64,000 nucleotides of DNA, from positions 41,795,874-41,859,873 of the forward strand of contig NC_054868.1 of NCBI RefSeq assembly GCF_018320785.1, read 5' to 3'. The position numbers and the translations under genes were made by a program. Within the stretch, counting starts at the first letter, position 1, and every line of letters starts with the position of its first letter. The DNA is from Cheilinus undulatus (taxonomy: Eukaryota > Chordata > Actinopteri > Labriformes > Labridae). The notes under the pieces are model-generated. The model had not been told where the DNA came from and made no database searches. It was given only the letters and a program-made list of their open reading frames with translations. This document shows positions 47,411 through 59,600 of the stretch, piece by piece.

Positions 47411-48300
47411 ATTGGATACAACATTCCTCTCGTACTACTTCCACTTGTGCATTTAACACACGTCTTCTATTTGTCACGGATACTTAGACACCACAGTTAA
47501 TCGGTCTGTTAAAGTCAACACTATTTAATCATCATATCTGTGTATAACATACATGTATTTTATTCTTGGGTTATAGCAAGATTGTAAATCAATAGTTCTA
47601 ATCTACACAATCAGATCAATACTTCACTGCCTGTTTAACTTCCTGTTCAATTAAAATGAGCACAAAACAGTTAATCCACAGATCATGTGCTAGATTCCAT
47701 GATATGAAGTAATACCTTTATCACGTCACAGATACGAAAATAAATTTATGCTGACTGTAGATGTTTCCTGTTTCAAACAGCCAAGGATGTTAGCTATCGT
47801 TAGCTAAATCAACTGGAGCCCATTTATATGAATCGATGGATTAGCATTTTAAGCAGTCACCAACCCTGCTATGACTGTTCACACTTTAATCATAATATTA
47901 ACATTAAATCTCTGCACTTTCACGTTTCAGCAGACGACTGAGTGCTGACATATGTTTCGCCAACGTTAAATATTACTGAACTGACAACTCTCAAGACAAC
48001 GCTGCTCACCACAATTATCGCTCATTTAAACCCGCCAGTTATTCTCTGTACTGACAGGCCAGGTGTTAACAAACACAACATACCTAGAGTGAGTTACTTC
48101 CAGGAACAAGACGAGTCAACTCCAAACATTAAAGCTACTTAAAAGTGTCAATCACTAAGCTTGCTGTTAGCTTATCGACAGCAGGCTGCTAGACCAGCTG
48201 ACACGTCGTTAAAGATGCTAACAAGCGGTTTAACTGTGCTATTTGTCGTCATTTCAGTGCCCGTAACATTACCATAGTGTATTGTTTTCGTTATGCTTAC
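47411..48300. other. osbp intron 1 and promoter-proximal sequence, no coding exon seen
   Basis: No frame with family similarity occurs here. The sequence becomes richer in CG dinucleotides towards 48.2 kb, as expected near a housekeeping promoter. Confidence 0.4.
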
Positions 48301-48480
48301 CTTAAACTCGTGAGACTTTAGCTGTTAATTGTGTGCATGCCGTTCTGGATGAGGCGACGTTAGCTCGCTTCTGTTAGCTTTGCTTACTACTTTGGACTAC
48401 TTTGCTACAGGTTGTGCAACAACATAAAGAGTTCGTAGAGTACATTAACAGTGAATGTTAGTTCCACCAAGGTAATGCGA
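48301..48480 (-). other. osbp2: Probable noncoding first exon of osbp (5' end approximate)
   Basis: On the minus strand TTTAAG followed by GTAAGCAT (48300 downwards) is a near-consensus donor. The osbp exon that holds the ATG starts at an acceptor (CCACACAG, exon start 44572), so an upstream untranslated exon is required, and this is the best candidate before the next gene. The transcription start is a guess. Confidence 0.45.
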
Positions 48481-49425
48481 TACAAACAAGAAGAAACACA
48501 ACTGGACAGAAAATGTTAGAGGTCGCAGTAGTTGTTTTTTTATATTTTATTATTTACATCATTTAATGATTATTTTTTAATGCACATTTCTGAACTCAAT
48601 TATTTTATTTCTTCTCAGCACATGCGCAGTAGTTCCCTCCAACTGTCAACGGCCTCTAGCTTTCAATAAAGCTTGTAGAGATAAAGGTCGTAGCCATGTA
48701 AAATGCTATGCTTAGATCTATTAATTTACTTTTTCGGCGTTTTATCATAATGCGGGCGACCATTTCTGCAAAAATGAAAACTGCCCAGGGCACACGATAT
48801 CAAGACTTTATGAAGAGGTTAATGCTTGACAATTAAGTTAAATATGATTTAATTTTAAGGATTAAAATTGATGAAGACCCTTTAAATGAGCATCCTCTGA
48901 AGTTGTACCCTATTTTTGAAATACCTTGATCAAAATACCTGAGGAATGTGTGATTTTAATACAGAGCTAATTCTTCTTTGTTGCTGAAAAACACCAATAA
49001 AGGTCATTAGTTATAAAGTGTATTTTTAAATGTTTTATCTTAGAGGTTTGCATATTTAATAATATATAAATTTAGACTTTAGACAGACCAACTAATTAAT
49101 ATTTTAGTTTTCAATTTCTACTAATAATTTAAGCTTTTAATTCAATTTCAGTTAAACTGTACACCACTTTATTTCTGAAGTCTAAGTAAACATGTACTAT
49201 TATTTCCCCTCCGACAACTAGAACCCAAATGCATATTTGACCTTTTAGATACTACTTCCAACTATTTCTTTTAAAGGAGTCATGACACAAAATGCACCAT
49301 ACTGGCCATGTATTTAACTGTAACTAAAAAATGACCATGCTATTACAGTAGCTGGCGAATGTTTACTTAATTTTCATATTATTGATGTGCAATACAAGAA
49401 AACACAAAAACTCTCACTGACAGTC

Positions 49426-49431
49426 TTTATT
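49426..49431 (-). terminator. SART1 polyadenylation signal
   Basis: The plus-strand TTTATT reads AATAAA on the sart1 strand, about 155 nt past the stop codon. The (GT)n tract lies between them, inside the presumed 3'UTR. Confidence 0.6.
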
Positions 49432-49498
49432 GGAGAAATCCCTACTACAACAATGAAGCTTGTACAAATTAGGGGTGAAATTAAGGGAGTTACTTAAA

Positions 49499-49500
<2 letters not shown>

Positions 49501-49543
<43 letters not shown>
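49501..49543. repeat. (GT)n microsatellite, about 21 repeats
   Basis: An uninterrupted GT run lies between the sart1 stop codon (49583) and its polyadenylation signal (49426), so in the mRNA it would be a CA repeat in the 3'UTR. Confidence 0.95.
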
Positions 49544-49546
<3 letters not shown>

Positions 49547-49582
49547 TAAACATAATAACAAATGATCCACTCTTCTCCAAAC

Positions 49583-51898
49583 TTATTTGGTGATAGTGTT
49601 TGCATTCATACTTTTCCCACTCCCACTAAGAACAATATAAGGTGTTTTCTGAGATTTCTGCTTCTCTTGAAGCAATGCCACAGTCCCCAGAGGAGTATCA
49701 CTGCTGCTCATCTTCTTCAGCAGAGCCTCTTCTTCCAGCTTTTTCATCCTCCTCTCTGTCTTCATCTTTCCAGATCCTTTACCATGGAATCGATGTGACA
49801 GCTGCCTGAAAGCCTCTTTAGGAGTGAGTTTCCTCCCAGAATCATCAACATACTCGATCTTGACATCAGGCTTATATCCGTCCTTCTCTTTGAAGTCTTG
49901 AGTGAAGCCTCTGTATTCTTCCCTGCGGCTGTACTTGTCATCAAAGCCCATCTTGTCCTCAATGCAGTAGTTGTCATTGGGCAATGCACCTTTTGGTGCT
50001 CTGACACGGGCTACCTTCTGCATTTGAGTGTCCAGCAGACCTTTGTTTTTGCAAAGCAGCAAGGCAGCAGCAAGGCCAGAGTTTACGATGGGCTCTTCAT
50101 CCAAAATGGTGGCAGAGGCTGTGGAGAAATCTGGTTGTTTCTGCTCCTCGTCCAAGTTAACTGTGCTCCAGCCAACATTTTCATCCATTTCCGAGTCAGA
50201 ACCTCCAGCATCATCTTTCTCTTCTTCCTGTTCAAAGTCCATTATGTCCTCTTGGTCCTCTCTGTTACCAGACAGTCCATAAGTTGGAATGTCACCCAGA
50301 GCTCTGCAAAACTCAGAGGTGGCATTGAAAACAATGTTGTTTCTCTTTTCTGGATCATTTTCATTTTCGCCTCTGGCAAGTGCTTTAATCTGCTCTGCCA
50401 CCTTTTCCCCAGAGTCTTTGAGAAGTTGCTTTTGCTTCAGTTTTCTCTGCTTCTCCAGCTGTTTCTGCAGCTCTTGCTCTGCCTCATCCTCCTCAATAGC
50501 AGCTGGCTCAGGTGGTATGAAGTCTTCATCATCACTTATGTCCATTTCTGCTGTCCTGATGTCATCAGACAACAGGGGTATACAATGTGACAGTGTACTC
50601 TCTTCCTCTTTTACTTCTTCTCCATCTTCATCCACCGGTCTGCGGCCTCGACCCCGTGTCCGGGAGCCAAAATCAGAGCTGCGGGTGTCATCAAGGGCAA
50701 GTTCATCTGCAACTGTCTTCTCCTTCTTCCTGATTTTCTTCACTCTGCGTTTGGTCTTTTTAAAACCCACCATTTCTTGAGGAGTGTAATACTCTGAAGC
50801 AATAGTGAGAGCTGGCATTTCCAAAGACTGGGCCTGATTTCTTAGAGTCTCTCTCATGGCTTGAAGTTCTCGCTCTCGCTCTCCATCAGCAAAACCACCA
50901 GCACTCAACCGGAAACTCTTTTTCTTCTCACCGTCGATTTCTTCATCATACTTTGAAAGAACAGAGCGAGACTTAAACGTCACCATATCATCCACACTCT
51001 CTTCTTCTTCATAGGGCTTGTAGTCAGGTTTCTTTTTTTTCAACTCCACATTCTTTTCTGCTTTTTCCTTATCCACCATTCCCACATTTACAAGCACATC
51101 TTCTTCCTCTTCAAGAACACCTTTGTCCTGCAGAGTCAGGATGACAGTCTGGCCCTCAGTGAAGGATTCCACCTTGTGCTGCACTTTGAGTCCCCTAAGA
51201 TCTCCTGCTGTGTAGGCCTCCTGTCTGCTTTGTGCAAAATCCTCCTCCACCAGATTGCTGACACCAAACTCCTCGTCCATTTCTTCAAGCAGTTTGGCTC
51301 TTTTCTCAGCCATTTCTTTCTCCTTTTCCATCTTCCTGCTTTTCTCAACCCATGCAGCAGTGTCATCGAGCCAGTCATCCTCTGCTAGGGTCTTGACTTT
51401 TCCCAATTTCTGATTCAGGATGCGCTTTTCTTTCATAGCAGCAAGCTTTTCTCTCATCTCTTTCTGCTGCTGGATGAGAACAGGGTTGATGGTCTCAGCC
51501 ACTAAAGGCTCTTCTTTGGTCCCCAGCTCTTTCTTATTGTCATTCATTTCCAGAGGCTTCAGACCCAGCTTGGCTCTGAGTTTGTTTGTCTCCTCGATGC
51601 TGAGAGATGCGTCTCCGCTAGCAGACTGGGGCCCAATTTCTGCATTGCTGTCTTCATAACCAAGATCAACCTTCTCCTTCTTGACTCTCGGCTCCCCGCT
51701 CCTCTCACCTTTGCTGCGGCCATCTCGTCCGCTTCTTTCCCTGGATCTGGAGCGTTTTCGTTTCTCTTTATCCCGAGTCCCATCTCGGTCTGAAGCATCT
51801 CTGTCTCGGTCCTTGTGGCGATGTTTCTTGTGTTCTCGACGGCGCTCTTCCGCGTCCTTGTCACGGCTCTTTTCCTTGTGTTTCTTAGACGATCCCAT
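49583..51898 (-). CDS. sart1: SART1, U4/U6.U5 tri-snRNP-associated protein, coding region in a single exon
   Basis: One uninterrupted frame of 771 residues (human 800). SART1 (Snu66 in yeast) is a nuclear component of the U4/U6.U5 tri-snRNP needed to form the active spliceosome. Residues 1-75 are a lysine, arginine and RS-rich, disordered region (MGSSKKHKEK, KRKRSRSRER). Conserved family blocks follow: SIEETNKLRAKLGLKPLE, DDWLDDTAAW, LLEEMDEEFGVS, KKTKRRVKKIRKKEK, FNATSEFCR, GWSTVNLDEE, YSRREEYRGFTQDFKEKDGY and GSGKSMNANTITK at the C-terminus. Glu/Lys-rich coiled segments lie between. The start ATG is the first in frame and matches the family N-terminus. There are no frameshifts or stops, so the gene looks functional. 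The human gene has many coding introns; none is here. A 5'UTR intron is likely (acceptor with AG at 51929-51928). Confidence 0.97.
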   Translation of the reverse strand: MGSSKKHKEKSRDKDAEERRREHKKHRHKDRDRDASDRDGTRDKEKRKRSRSRERSGRDGRSKGERSGEPRVKKEKVDLGYEDSNAEIGPQSASGDASLSIEETNKLRAKLGLKPLEMNDNKKELGTKEEPLVAETINPVLIQQQKEMREKLAAMKEKRILNQKLGKVKTLAEDDWLDDTAAWVEKSRKMEKEKEMAEKRAKLLEEMDEEFGVSNLVEEDFAQSRQEAYTAGDLRGLKVQHKVESFTEGQTVILTLQDKGVLEEEEDVLVNVGMVDKEKAEKNVELKKKKPDYKPYEEEESVDDMVTFKSRSVLSKYDEEIDGEKKKSFRLSAGGFADGERERELQAMRETLRNQAQSLEMPALTIASEYYTPQEMVGFKKTKRRVKKIRKKEKTVADELALDDTRSSDFGSRTRGRGRRPVDEDGEEVKEEESTLSHCIPLLSDDIRTAEMDISDDEDFIPPEPAAIEEDEAEQELQKQLEKQRKLKQKQLLKDSGEKVAEQIKALARGENENDPEKRNNIVFNATSEFCRALGDIPTYGLSGNREDQEDIMDFEQEEEKDDAGGSDSEMDENVGWSTVNLDEEQKQPDFSTASATILDEEPIVNSGLAAALLLCKNKGLLDTQMQKVARVRAPKGALPNDNYCIEDKMGFDDKYSRREEYRGFTQDFKEKDGYKPDVKIEYVDDSGRKLTPKEAFRQLSHRFHGKGSGKMKTERRMKKLEEEALLKKMSSSDTPLGTVALLQEKQKSQKTPYIVLSGSGKSMNANTITK

Positions 51899-52097
51899 TA
51901 TTCCCCGAGAAGGTTACAGCAGCGTAACTAACAAAAGATGAGACAATTCTTGTTCAGTGTTGGGCTCTGCGATGAACCGTTCTTATCTCCTTTCACTTAA
52001 TAGCTCAAGCTAGCTTTGAGAGCTAACTGGCTAACTGACGACACAACTCTCTCAAGTCCGAACAAAAAGAGTCTTATAATAAAAGAAATACTCTTAC

Positions 52098-52200
52098 ATA
52101 GGACGACGAACGGTGTAGATTGAAATAATTTGGCTGTGCGGTTTACTCCAGCGAGTAAAACAATAATCCCCACGTTCAACTTTGCTGTTCCTCAAACGAA
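52098..52200 (-). other. sart1: Probable noncoding first exon of sart1 (5' end approximate)
   Basis: On the minus strand CCTAT followed by GTAAGAG (donor GT at 52097-52096) pairs with the acceptor CATCTTTTGTTAG (exon start 51927) to give an intron of about 170 bp in the 5'UTR. Both signals are strong, but no transcript is available to confirm it. Confidence 0.45.
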
Positions 52201-52420
52201 CATTGAACGATAATGGCACTGTTTCCTGTACATGCACATCCGGTGGTTGAAGATTAGCGAGTACGTAGTTAATGTATACTGCCTCCTGCTGTACGGGAGT
52301 GTTATATCAGGCCAGAAATGCATCACTGGATTCATGAGTTGCTGCGTTTTCGGTACCATAAGACGGTATTGTTAATCAAATGGATTTCATCGGACTCTTA
52401 ACTAAATGGTAGAACATCTA
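52201..52420. promoter_or_regulatory. Probable shared promoter of sart1 and pcm1
   Basis: The two genes are divergent. The probable sart1 first exon ends at 52098 and the probable pcm1 first exon ends at 52480, leaving only a few hundred bases for both promoters. I see no TATA box at a convincing position, as is usual for housekeeping bidirectional promoters. Confidence 0.45.
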
Positions 52421-52480
52421 CTTTAAATATTTAAGCGAAGTACAAGGCAAGGACAATCTCCTCATCTCCATTCTGAGAGG
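52421..52480 (+). other. pcm1: Probable noncoding first exon of pcm1 (5' end approximate)
   Basis: CTGAGAG followed by GTAACGTT at 52481 is a good donor on the plus strand. It is the first good donor upstream of the pcm1 coding exons and downstream of the divergent gap. Confidence 0.4.
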
Positions 52481-52846
52481 TAACGTTCATTATCTTAAAA
52501 TGTAAGCTAACTTAGCAAGCGCAGCTCCAAATAACATTACACTAAGGCAGTATTTTAACCGGTCGTTTGCTTACGTAAGTGTTCAGCTGCCCTGTCAAAT
52601 TGTAATCTCCTGCTTCATGCCACTACTAACCTAATTACCACCCTGGATAGTAGCCTGGCTAACACGAGCGGAGATGCTTCTATGATTCAACTTTTGTCAT
52701 GACATGTAAAGTTAGCTCCACTTTCAGCAGCTGTCATCAAGCTATGTAGCATTAGCTAGCTACTAACGCAAGCTCCATGCAATTCCTTGACTCTCTGGCT
52801 GAATGCTTAGTGATTTCTGCTCGATCATATTATGTTTGTGTTGTAG

Positions 52847-52964
52847 AGTCAAAGTAATCGAACGGGTGCACAACGGGGATCCTACGTGTTGCCATGGCGA
52901 TTGTAGGACGGAACTAGGTCAAAATGTTAAGCTTGTAAAGTTCACAAAGAAGAAGCCACATCGT
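52847..52964 (+). other. pcm1: Candidate second 5'UTR exon of pcm1
   Basis: A strong acceptor (TTTGTGTTGTAG, AG at 52845-52846) is followed about 118 bases later by a donor (CGT then GTACGT). The stretch contains short ATGs and no family-like coding frame, so it fits an untranslated or alternatively used exon. Confidence 0.35.
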
Positions 52965-53682
52965 GTACGTATGATTTTGTTAACAAAACATGCACTTCAA
53001 GTTATCTATATATACACTGAAAGCATGTAACGCTAACATTAACCAATGCGCTCTGTCGCGAGTCTCAACAAAACAGCTCGCGCTAACTCGCTGCGTGGTG
53101 GAGGGAATGCCTCATTGTGTTTCCCCGGGAATCCGAGCGGGCCAAAGACACAGAACCCAGCGACAGCTAACGTTAACGTAAACAGACAGGTCACACATAA
53201 AACAGCAGGTGTATCAACGGTGAACATGCCTACACTTTCAAGCTTGTCGTGACTGGTGGGTGAGTTGACGTTTGCTAACGTTAACGGCCGCTGTCAAGAA
53301 ATAACTTCACTGACGCTTTCATCCAGCCGCTAGCCAAAATACACTTGATCCGTTTTAACCGTTGTGCTGTTTGCATTACACTTAATGGGATTTTTATACG
53401 TCCGTATGGATAATTGTTGCTTTCGTTTTGAGTCGAGGTAAACTTCTACTTCGAGGAACAAACGTTAGCCTGTTATTCAGTATGCTGTGCAGTGTGCTTG
53501 TTGTTCATCGCAGCCTTTCCAGCTAGCTTTGAAGATGCAGTTCACTTTACAGTAATCTTAACGTCTCCCTCCATAACATAGTTAATGGGCACTTGTATAA
53601 CGTGCTTTCCTTGTGTTGTTTCTGTTTAGTGACCACCAGTATGCTTTTTGTTGTGAATTCCAGCAAGCTGTAAGCGGGTGAC

Positions 53683-56600
53683 ATGGCAACTGGAGGCTCT
53701 CCTTTTGATGACAGTGCAGAAGAGCTGCACAATTGGACTGTAACCAATGGAAGTTTGGATGATAGGCTCAACAACATGGTAAGGGCAAGGCAGAACGCCT
53801 TAAAAGACTGTTTCATTCAATGATACCCAGTGACACATGTAAGGGACTCTTTATTTGTAGAGCGGATGCCACCAAAAGTCTGGGCAATTAATCAGTATTT
53901 AGGTTAAATCACAATGTATCCTACAGCAGTTTTCAAATTGCAGAAGGTGAACTATTTATTTGACTGGAAATGTGTTTCAGAATACCAGTTCATTACATAT
54001 TTTGAGGCAGAGTTGTTTTGCTCTTCACATGCAAATATTCAAGTGCCATTTTTCTGAAACAATCCTACTTTCATTGTTTTTGTATGTGTTTGTTTTATTA
54101 AAAATGAGAGACATTAAATGCACATGGGGTGAGCAAGACAGTGTGGCGCCCCAGTACCTGAGCATGTGGATGAAAGACAGAGTCTTTTGGTCCTTCTGGT
54201 CTTACTGTACTCTTGTGAGGCTTGAAGTCTTTTGTGACAACTTATCTTTGGCGCATCTTGGCAATACTGTGTGTCTAATGCTGATGTGCTCAGGAGAATG
54301 ACGATGGGAATGGTCAGCTGCCTGATACAGGAACGGCAGCTGTATTTTTACAGGCACCTGGTGCCCTTTCCTGGACTTGATCCAGCTCACTGCATGCTGG
54401 GTGCCCAGGACCTGGTGGGTTGGTGCAGACGCTGGGATCGACCATGTGCATTGTGGAGGGGGCAGCTGGAAGGGTACCTGGAGAGATGGGGCATGGATCT
54501 GGCACTGGCCTGAAAGATAGCCATCTGGAGGCCAGAGTAGTACAGGACAAAGGCTGATGCAGAAAAGTGCTGACCTGACATCAAATCATCATTCTGCTCA
54601 ATACAACAATTATTTGAAATAATTGCAATGAAACATTTTTTTCAAAATTGTTCATCCTTAGTTTAATCTACCTAATATTGTGTTTGTTGTGTTATAGAAT
54701 GATTTATCGATTGCTTGTTAAGAAATACACAAGATGAAGAATTTATTGCAGTTTAAATCGGGGAATAAAATTGCAATTACATTATTTGCCCAAACCTTTT
54801 AGCTCACGTTTTGTGCCTTGAACTATAAACAATACTCATTGATATGTGTCTCCTTCTCTGATTGCTTTTTACACCACGCTATGTGTCATTTAAAGATAAC
54901 CATAGTCCCTTTAAAAGTAGACATGCATTTTATCTAACAGAGGAACTGTTGTTATTTTGAATGTTTGTTAGGACTGGGGTGTGCAGCAGAAGAAAGCCAA
55001 TAGATCCTCAGAGAAGAACAAAAAGAAGCTTTCAGCTGCTGTCGTGGAGAGCCGCCTGACTAATGATATTTCACCAGAGTCCACCCCGGGGGCTGGTCGT
55101 AGGAGAGCTCGCACCCCTCATTCCTTTCCACACATCAAATACACCACCCAGATGTCTGTCCCGGACCAGGCTGAGCTGGACAAGCTGCGTCAGAGAATCA
55201 ATTTCACTGACTTGGATGAGGTGAGATTGCCAGAACACACAGTTAAAATTATGTTATTATATTGTTGTCTGTCGCACTGCAGTTAACAGATGCATAGCTT
55301 CAAATCATATGCCATATTTTGCTTGAAAGGTATCATTTAATTTCCTGTAGAGCAACACTGTTATAAACAGCTTGCTACACTTCTTGTGTGCTTCTTCCAA
55401 CTAGAGTGTGAGAGTGTACATGCATTGTATGAACACACAAGTGTCTTTTGCTCATTTTCTGCTGGTTATAGGCTTCTAATCCTGTAAAGTCTCAAGTTAT
55501 AATCCCTGTTAAGGAATCTCAGGGACACAGAATGAAAGTTCTAAAGATTCTCACATTGTCAAACAAAATAACAAGCTGTTCAGTGATTAAATGCCAGTGT
55601 GTTACTGTGATGCTTTGGCAGGGAGTAAAGGAAGCAATGCGCAAAATATTTTTCATAGTTTGTTATTGAGTTGTCAGGATGACCTTGTTTAACTGTCTAG
55701 CAGAGGTGTGAGTACATGGCAGAGCAGTAAATGAAAACAGGAGGAGAAAAAAACATCAACTGAGTAAAACATTGTAATATTGACACAGGAAAAGATAAAG
55801 AAGACTGAGAATTTGTGTCAGTGTAGTGGTTGCATTGTTTTTCCATGGTTTGGTTTATTGTATCATCCTACTTTGTTGTATACGGTGTCCTTTTTTGGGG
55901 GAAAACCTATAATGCCCATCATTTTACATCATGGCTTGAAAACTGCAGAGATTTGTCATACAAACAGTGGCAATATGGCTGAGAAAAAATAGACACATGC
56001 ACAGTTTTAAAGGCATGATTCCCATTTTTGTGAGTGATATTTTCTTGTATTTATGCTTCTTCTCTTTTTAGAGGAGCATCGGCAGTGACTCCCAGGGTCG
56101 CGTCACAGCTGCCAACAACCAGCGCCAGTTAGCTGGAGAGAACAAGAAGCCCTACAACTTCCTACCTCTGCATGTGAACACTAACAAAAGCAAGGAGTTT
56201 CTCCCTCCCTCCTCCTCTGCCCCGACCACACCGGCCATCACTAAGGAAACCAAGAAACAGAGCCCGGGACTCAGGGACACATTAACCCCTTTAGTTCTGA
56301 CCAAGGATACTCCAAGGCCCAGCCGTGTTGGCACAGAGAGAGGGCCCTCAGGGCACAGAGAATATGGGAGAGGAGAGCCGAGAATAGACAGTAGCCAGGT
56401 AACATTTTGTTTTGTTTGTTCTTAAGTTTCAGTCAGCTCAGAATCTAGTTGTATTATTTTTACTTTGTTTTTAGAAGTCAAGAGGAATGGAAAAAATAGA
56501 TTTTGTTCTCTAAAAATCCAAATACCATGTAGTTTTTTTGATACTTCACTGAAAAAGTGAAAACTTTAACTTGCAGGTGGAGTCAGAGGATTACCATTTT

Positions 56601-59600
56601 TAGTAATACAGAGAAGGTGAATATAAGTGACGAAATTAAGCAAAAAAAAAAATTCAGCTTTATATGGGGTGTTAGTGATAAACTCAGGGATAACAACAGT
56701 GGTTAGATTAATCCATAAAGTAACATTACTATTTTGCTAAATATCACTGGAGAGCATGATGATTTTAATTGATATATGACACTGATATCTCTCACACTTC
56801 AAAAGAATTATGTCATATCTGCTTTATAGGATTTACAAATATAACAGCACAATCATCAAAGAGAGCATTAAAATTGTAAGAAGGTATTTGAAACTACAAC
56901 AGCAACATAAAAGAAGAAAAATTAAAAACAATTAAACAATGGTCAGGAATTTGCATCTCCACCTAGCATTGTAAGATCTGAAAAGCAGCTAGCAGGATGA
57001 CATACAAGGAGAGAAAAAGGACTATTCCCAAATGAATTGTGTTTATAAACATGCCCAATTTTGAGGTGCTTAGATGTTAAGAAAATACCTAGGTTTAATT
57101 AGCCGACAGATCATTCGCTAATGAGGCTAATGCAGACAAGTTGTGTTTGCATCTATTTTCATGCCTCCGAGGATAAGAAGTACTAAAGACAATAATTAAC
57201 TTCTTAATTTGGATGAATCCCTTTCATATGTACACATGACTTTGCCAACATATCACTGCACTCCAGACTACTGTGTGAATCGAGAACTAGGATAAAAGTG
57301 AGGGAGCGCTAGTGCAGCTGAATCCAGGCTGTATTTAGGGCAATTTATAAATATGCCACCCTTGGTGCCCAGTGAATTTTGTGCCCAACCCCCTTTCTGC
57401 CCTTATTTTAGCAAGACTGAGCAGTCGCTACAGATGCAAGCTCACCTTTCCTTTACATCCTTCTCTGTGTTCTTTTCCTTTTCTGCTCTGAAATCCACAT
57501 TCTTATAACATTATCCCTCTCCCCTTGTCCGGTCTCAGGTGGTGAGCAAACTGGTCCAGATCCGGGAGTATATCAGCAAGGCCAGCTCCATGCGGGATGA
57601 CCTGGTGGAGAAGAACGATGTGCCGGCTAACGTGGAGCGTCTCTCCCATCTCATCGAGCACCTCAAAGAGCAGGAAAAATCTTATTTACGGTTCCTGCAG
57701 AAAATGCTGGTTAGTTTTTAATTTACATCATCTGGATCCTTTCAGATTAACATCTAGTTCTTTGCTGTGTGACAAATTATACTTATTTTTAGCATGTTTT
57801 GTGTAGATCTTTCATCATATGTAATTCACAGTTGCACTGTAACCTATTTTTGTATTTTTTTAAACATCTTTCTGCATGATCTTCGAAACTTCATTACATA
57901 ATTCATGTTTCATGTGATGCTAAAGATAGGATGTTCTCTGTAGTATGCTACAGGATGACTTCATAGTCAAGACTTGGGAATTTATGTGAAATATACTGTG
58001 TAGTAGTATGTGTCGAAAAACCTTATCTATTTTATAGACTCTGTTTTCTTGCTGGGTTTTTGTTCCCTCTATTTCCACATTTTATATAACCTTTTTGCTG
58101 CATGTATTTCCTCATACGGGCCATTGGGCATATATTTTAGCTTATTACATTTCAGTTGTTTTTAAAATGCCATACAATAGTTAGTACCGTCTAGTTTCTT
58201 AATTAGGCATCTTGAGTAACTGGTTGTTCTTTGTACCTCATTTGTAGACACGAGAGAATGAGGAGGATGATGTTGGGACCCTAGACTCAGCGGTGGGTTC
58301 AGGTTCACTGGCAGAGAGCACTTCTCTTAATGTTGAGGTCCACTCTTCAGATGCCTCAAATGCAACGGTTTGTACTTCTGTGGTCTGCTTTAAAGAGATC
58401 TGCCTCTTTTTACCTCTTTTAGTATTCTCTCATACCATACTTAGAGTTAATATTTGTACAAGATAATTGAATCTTGTCTTTCTATTTAGACACCAGGGAA
58501 TACAAACAAACCAATTTGATCTTTCTTTGCTTTTACTTTTTGGATTTATTTGCTGTGTCAGTACCTGACAAGCTACCATTTCCTATTCTGCTGAGTAGCT
58601 ATGCTGCACTATTCCTGTTTTGTAGATTCAGTGTTTAAAATGCTATGTGGGTGTGAATTTTGCAGGGTGGCAGGCCAGAAACGGTGAGAGCTGACCAGAA
58701 GGAAGAGTTGGAGAATCTGCGTAAGCAGCACGAGCTGCTGAAGAAGATGCTGGAGCAGCAGGAGCAGCTCCGGGCCCTGCAGGGCAGACAGGAGGCATTG
58801 ATGGCAATGCAGGACAGTGCAGAGCAAGCACTGGCAGTGATTGAAGACACTGGTGGGTAAACAGTGATTATTGCTTAGGTCCATGACAGTGATGTGCAGA
58901 CAACTAAAAGTTTGTCTCTTAATTTTCTTTGATTTAAACTGAAAAAAATATCAAGTTTGTTTCCCTAGGAAAATTTAGTTACTTTTCTGTTCAATGAGAA
59001 TGTAATGGCACAAACTGATTACATTGTGAAGCCATATTGATTCATCAGTAAGTTCTGTTCAATGCGTTGAATGATTGCCCTGTTTTTTGTAACTTCTTTG
59101 TCGTTTTTGTTTTTGTTTCCAATAGTTGTCACAGAAACCACAGGCAGTGTTTCAGGCCTGAGCATCACATCAGAACTTAATGAAGAGTTAAATGATTTGA
59201 TCCAGCGGTTTTACAACCAGCTACGTGACTCTCAGGTACAGTACTTTGCATCTCGGCTGCCATATTTAATAAAAGCATTATGGTAATTTTAGCATTGCAT
59301 TGAACTATGTGCTGACTTGTGTTGTGTAGTTTTGTCTGCATTTGTATCACCAGGGGCTTATATTGTTCAATCAAAGGGGGGTACTTTGCTTTGTCTGATT
59401 TTTGTTTTATAAACATATGTTTTTTAAATGGTTGGATAATATTCAGAGCTCAAATGTGTCATTTTCTTTGCCTTTTAGACTAAAGCAGTGCCAGACAACC
59501 GTCGTCAGGCTCAGAGCCTTTCGCTTTCTAGAGAGGTGTGCTGGTCCAGGACTCCTCAGGCTCTTGGTCCACCTCAACATCGGCCTCTCCTCCACTCAGC

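Noticed and set aside
49898-50590. 230-residue open frame antisense to sart1
   Set aside because: Also a shadow of the long sart1 exon; its hydrophobic composition is the complement of acidic and lysine codons.
50289-50780. 163-residue open frame antisense to sart1
   Set aside because: It is a shadow of the Glu/Lys/Ser-rich sart1 coding strand, with low-complexity Ser/Phe composition and no independent start context.
54314-54584. Minus-strand frames opposite the pcm1-intron LINE
   Set aside because: They are antisense to the LINE ORF2 tail, which explains the open reading.
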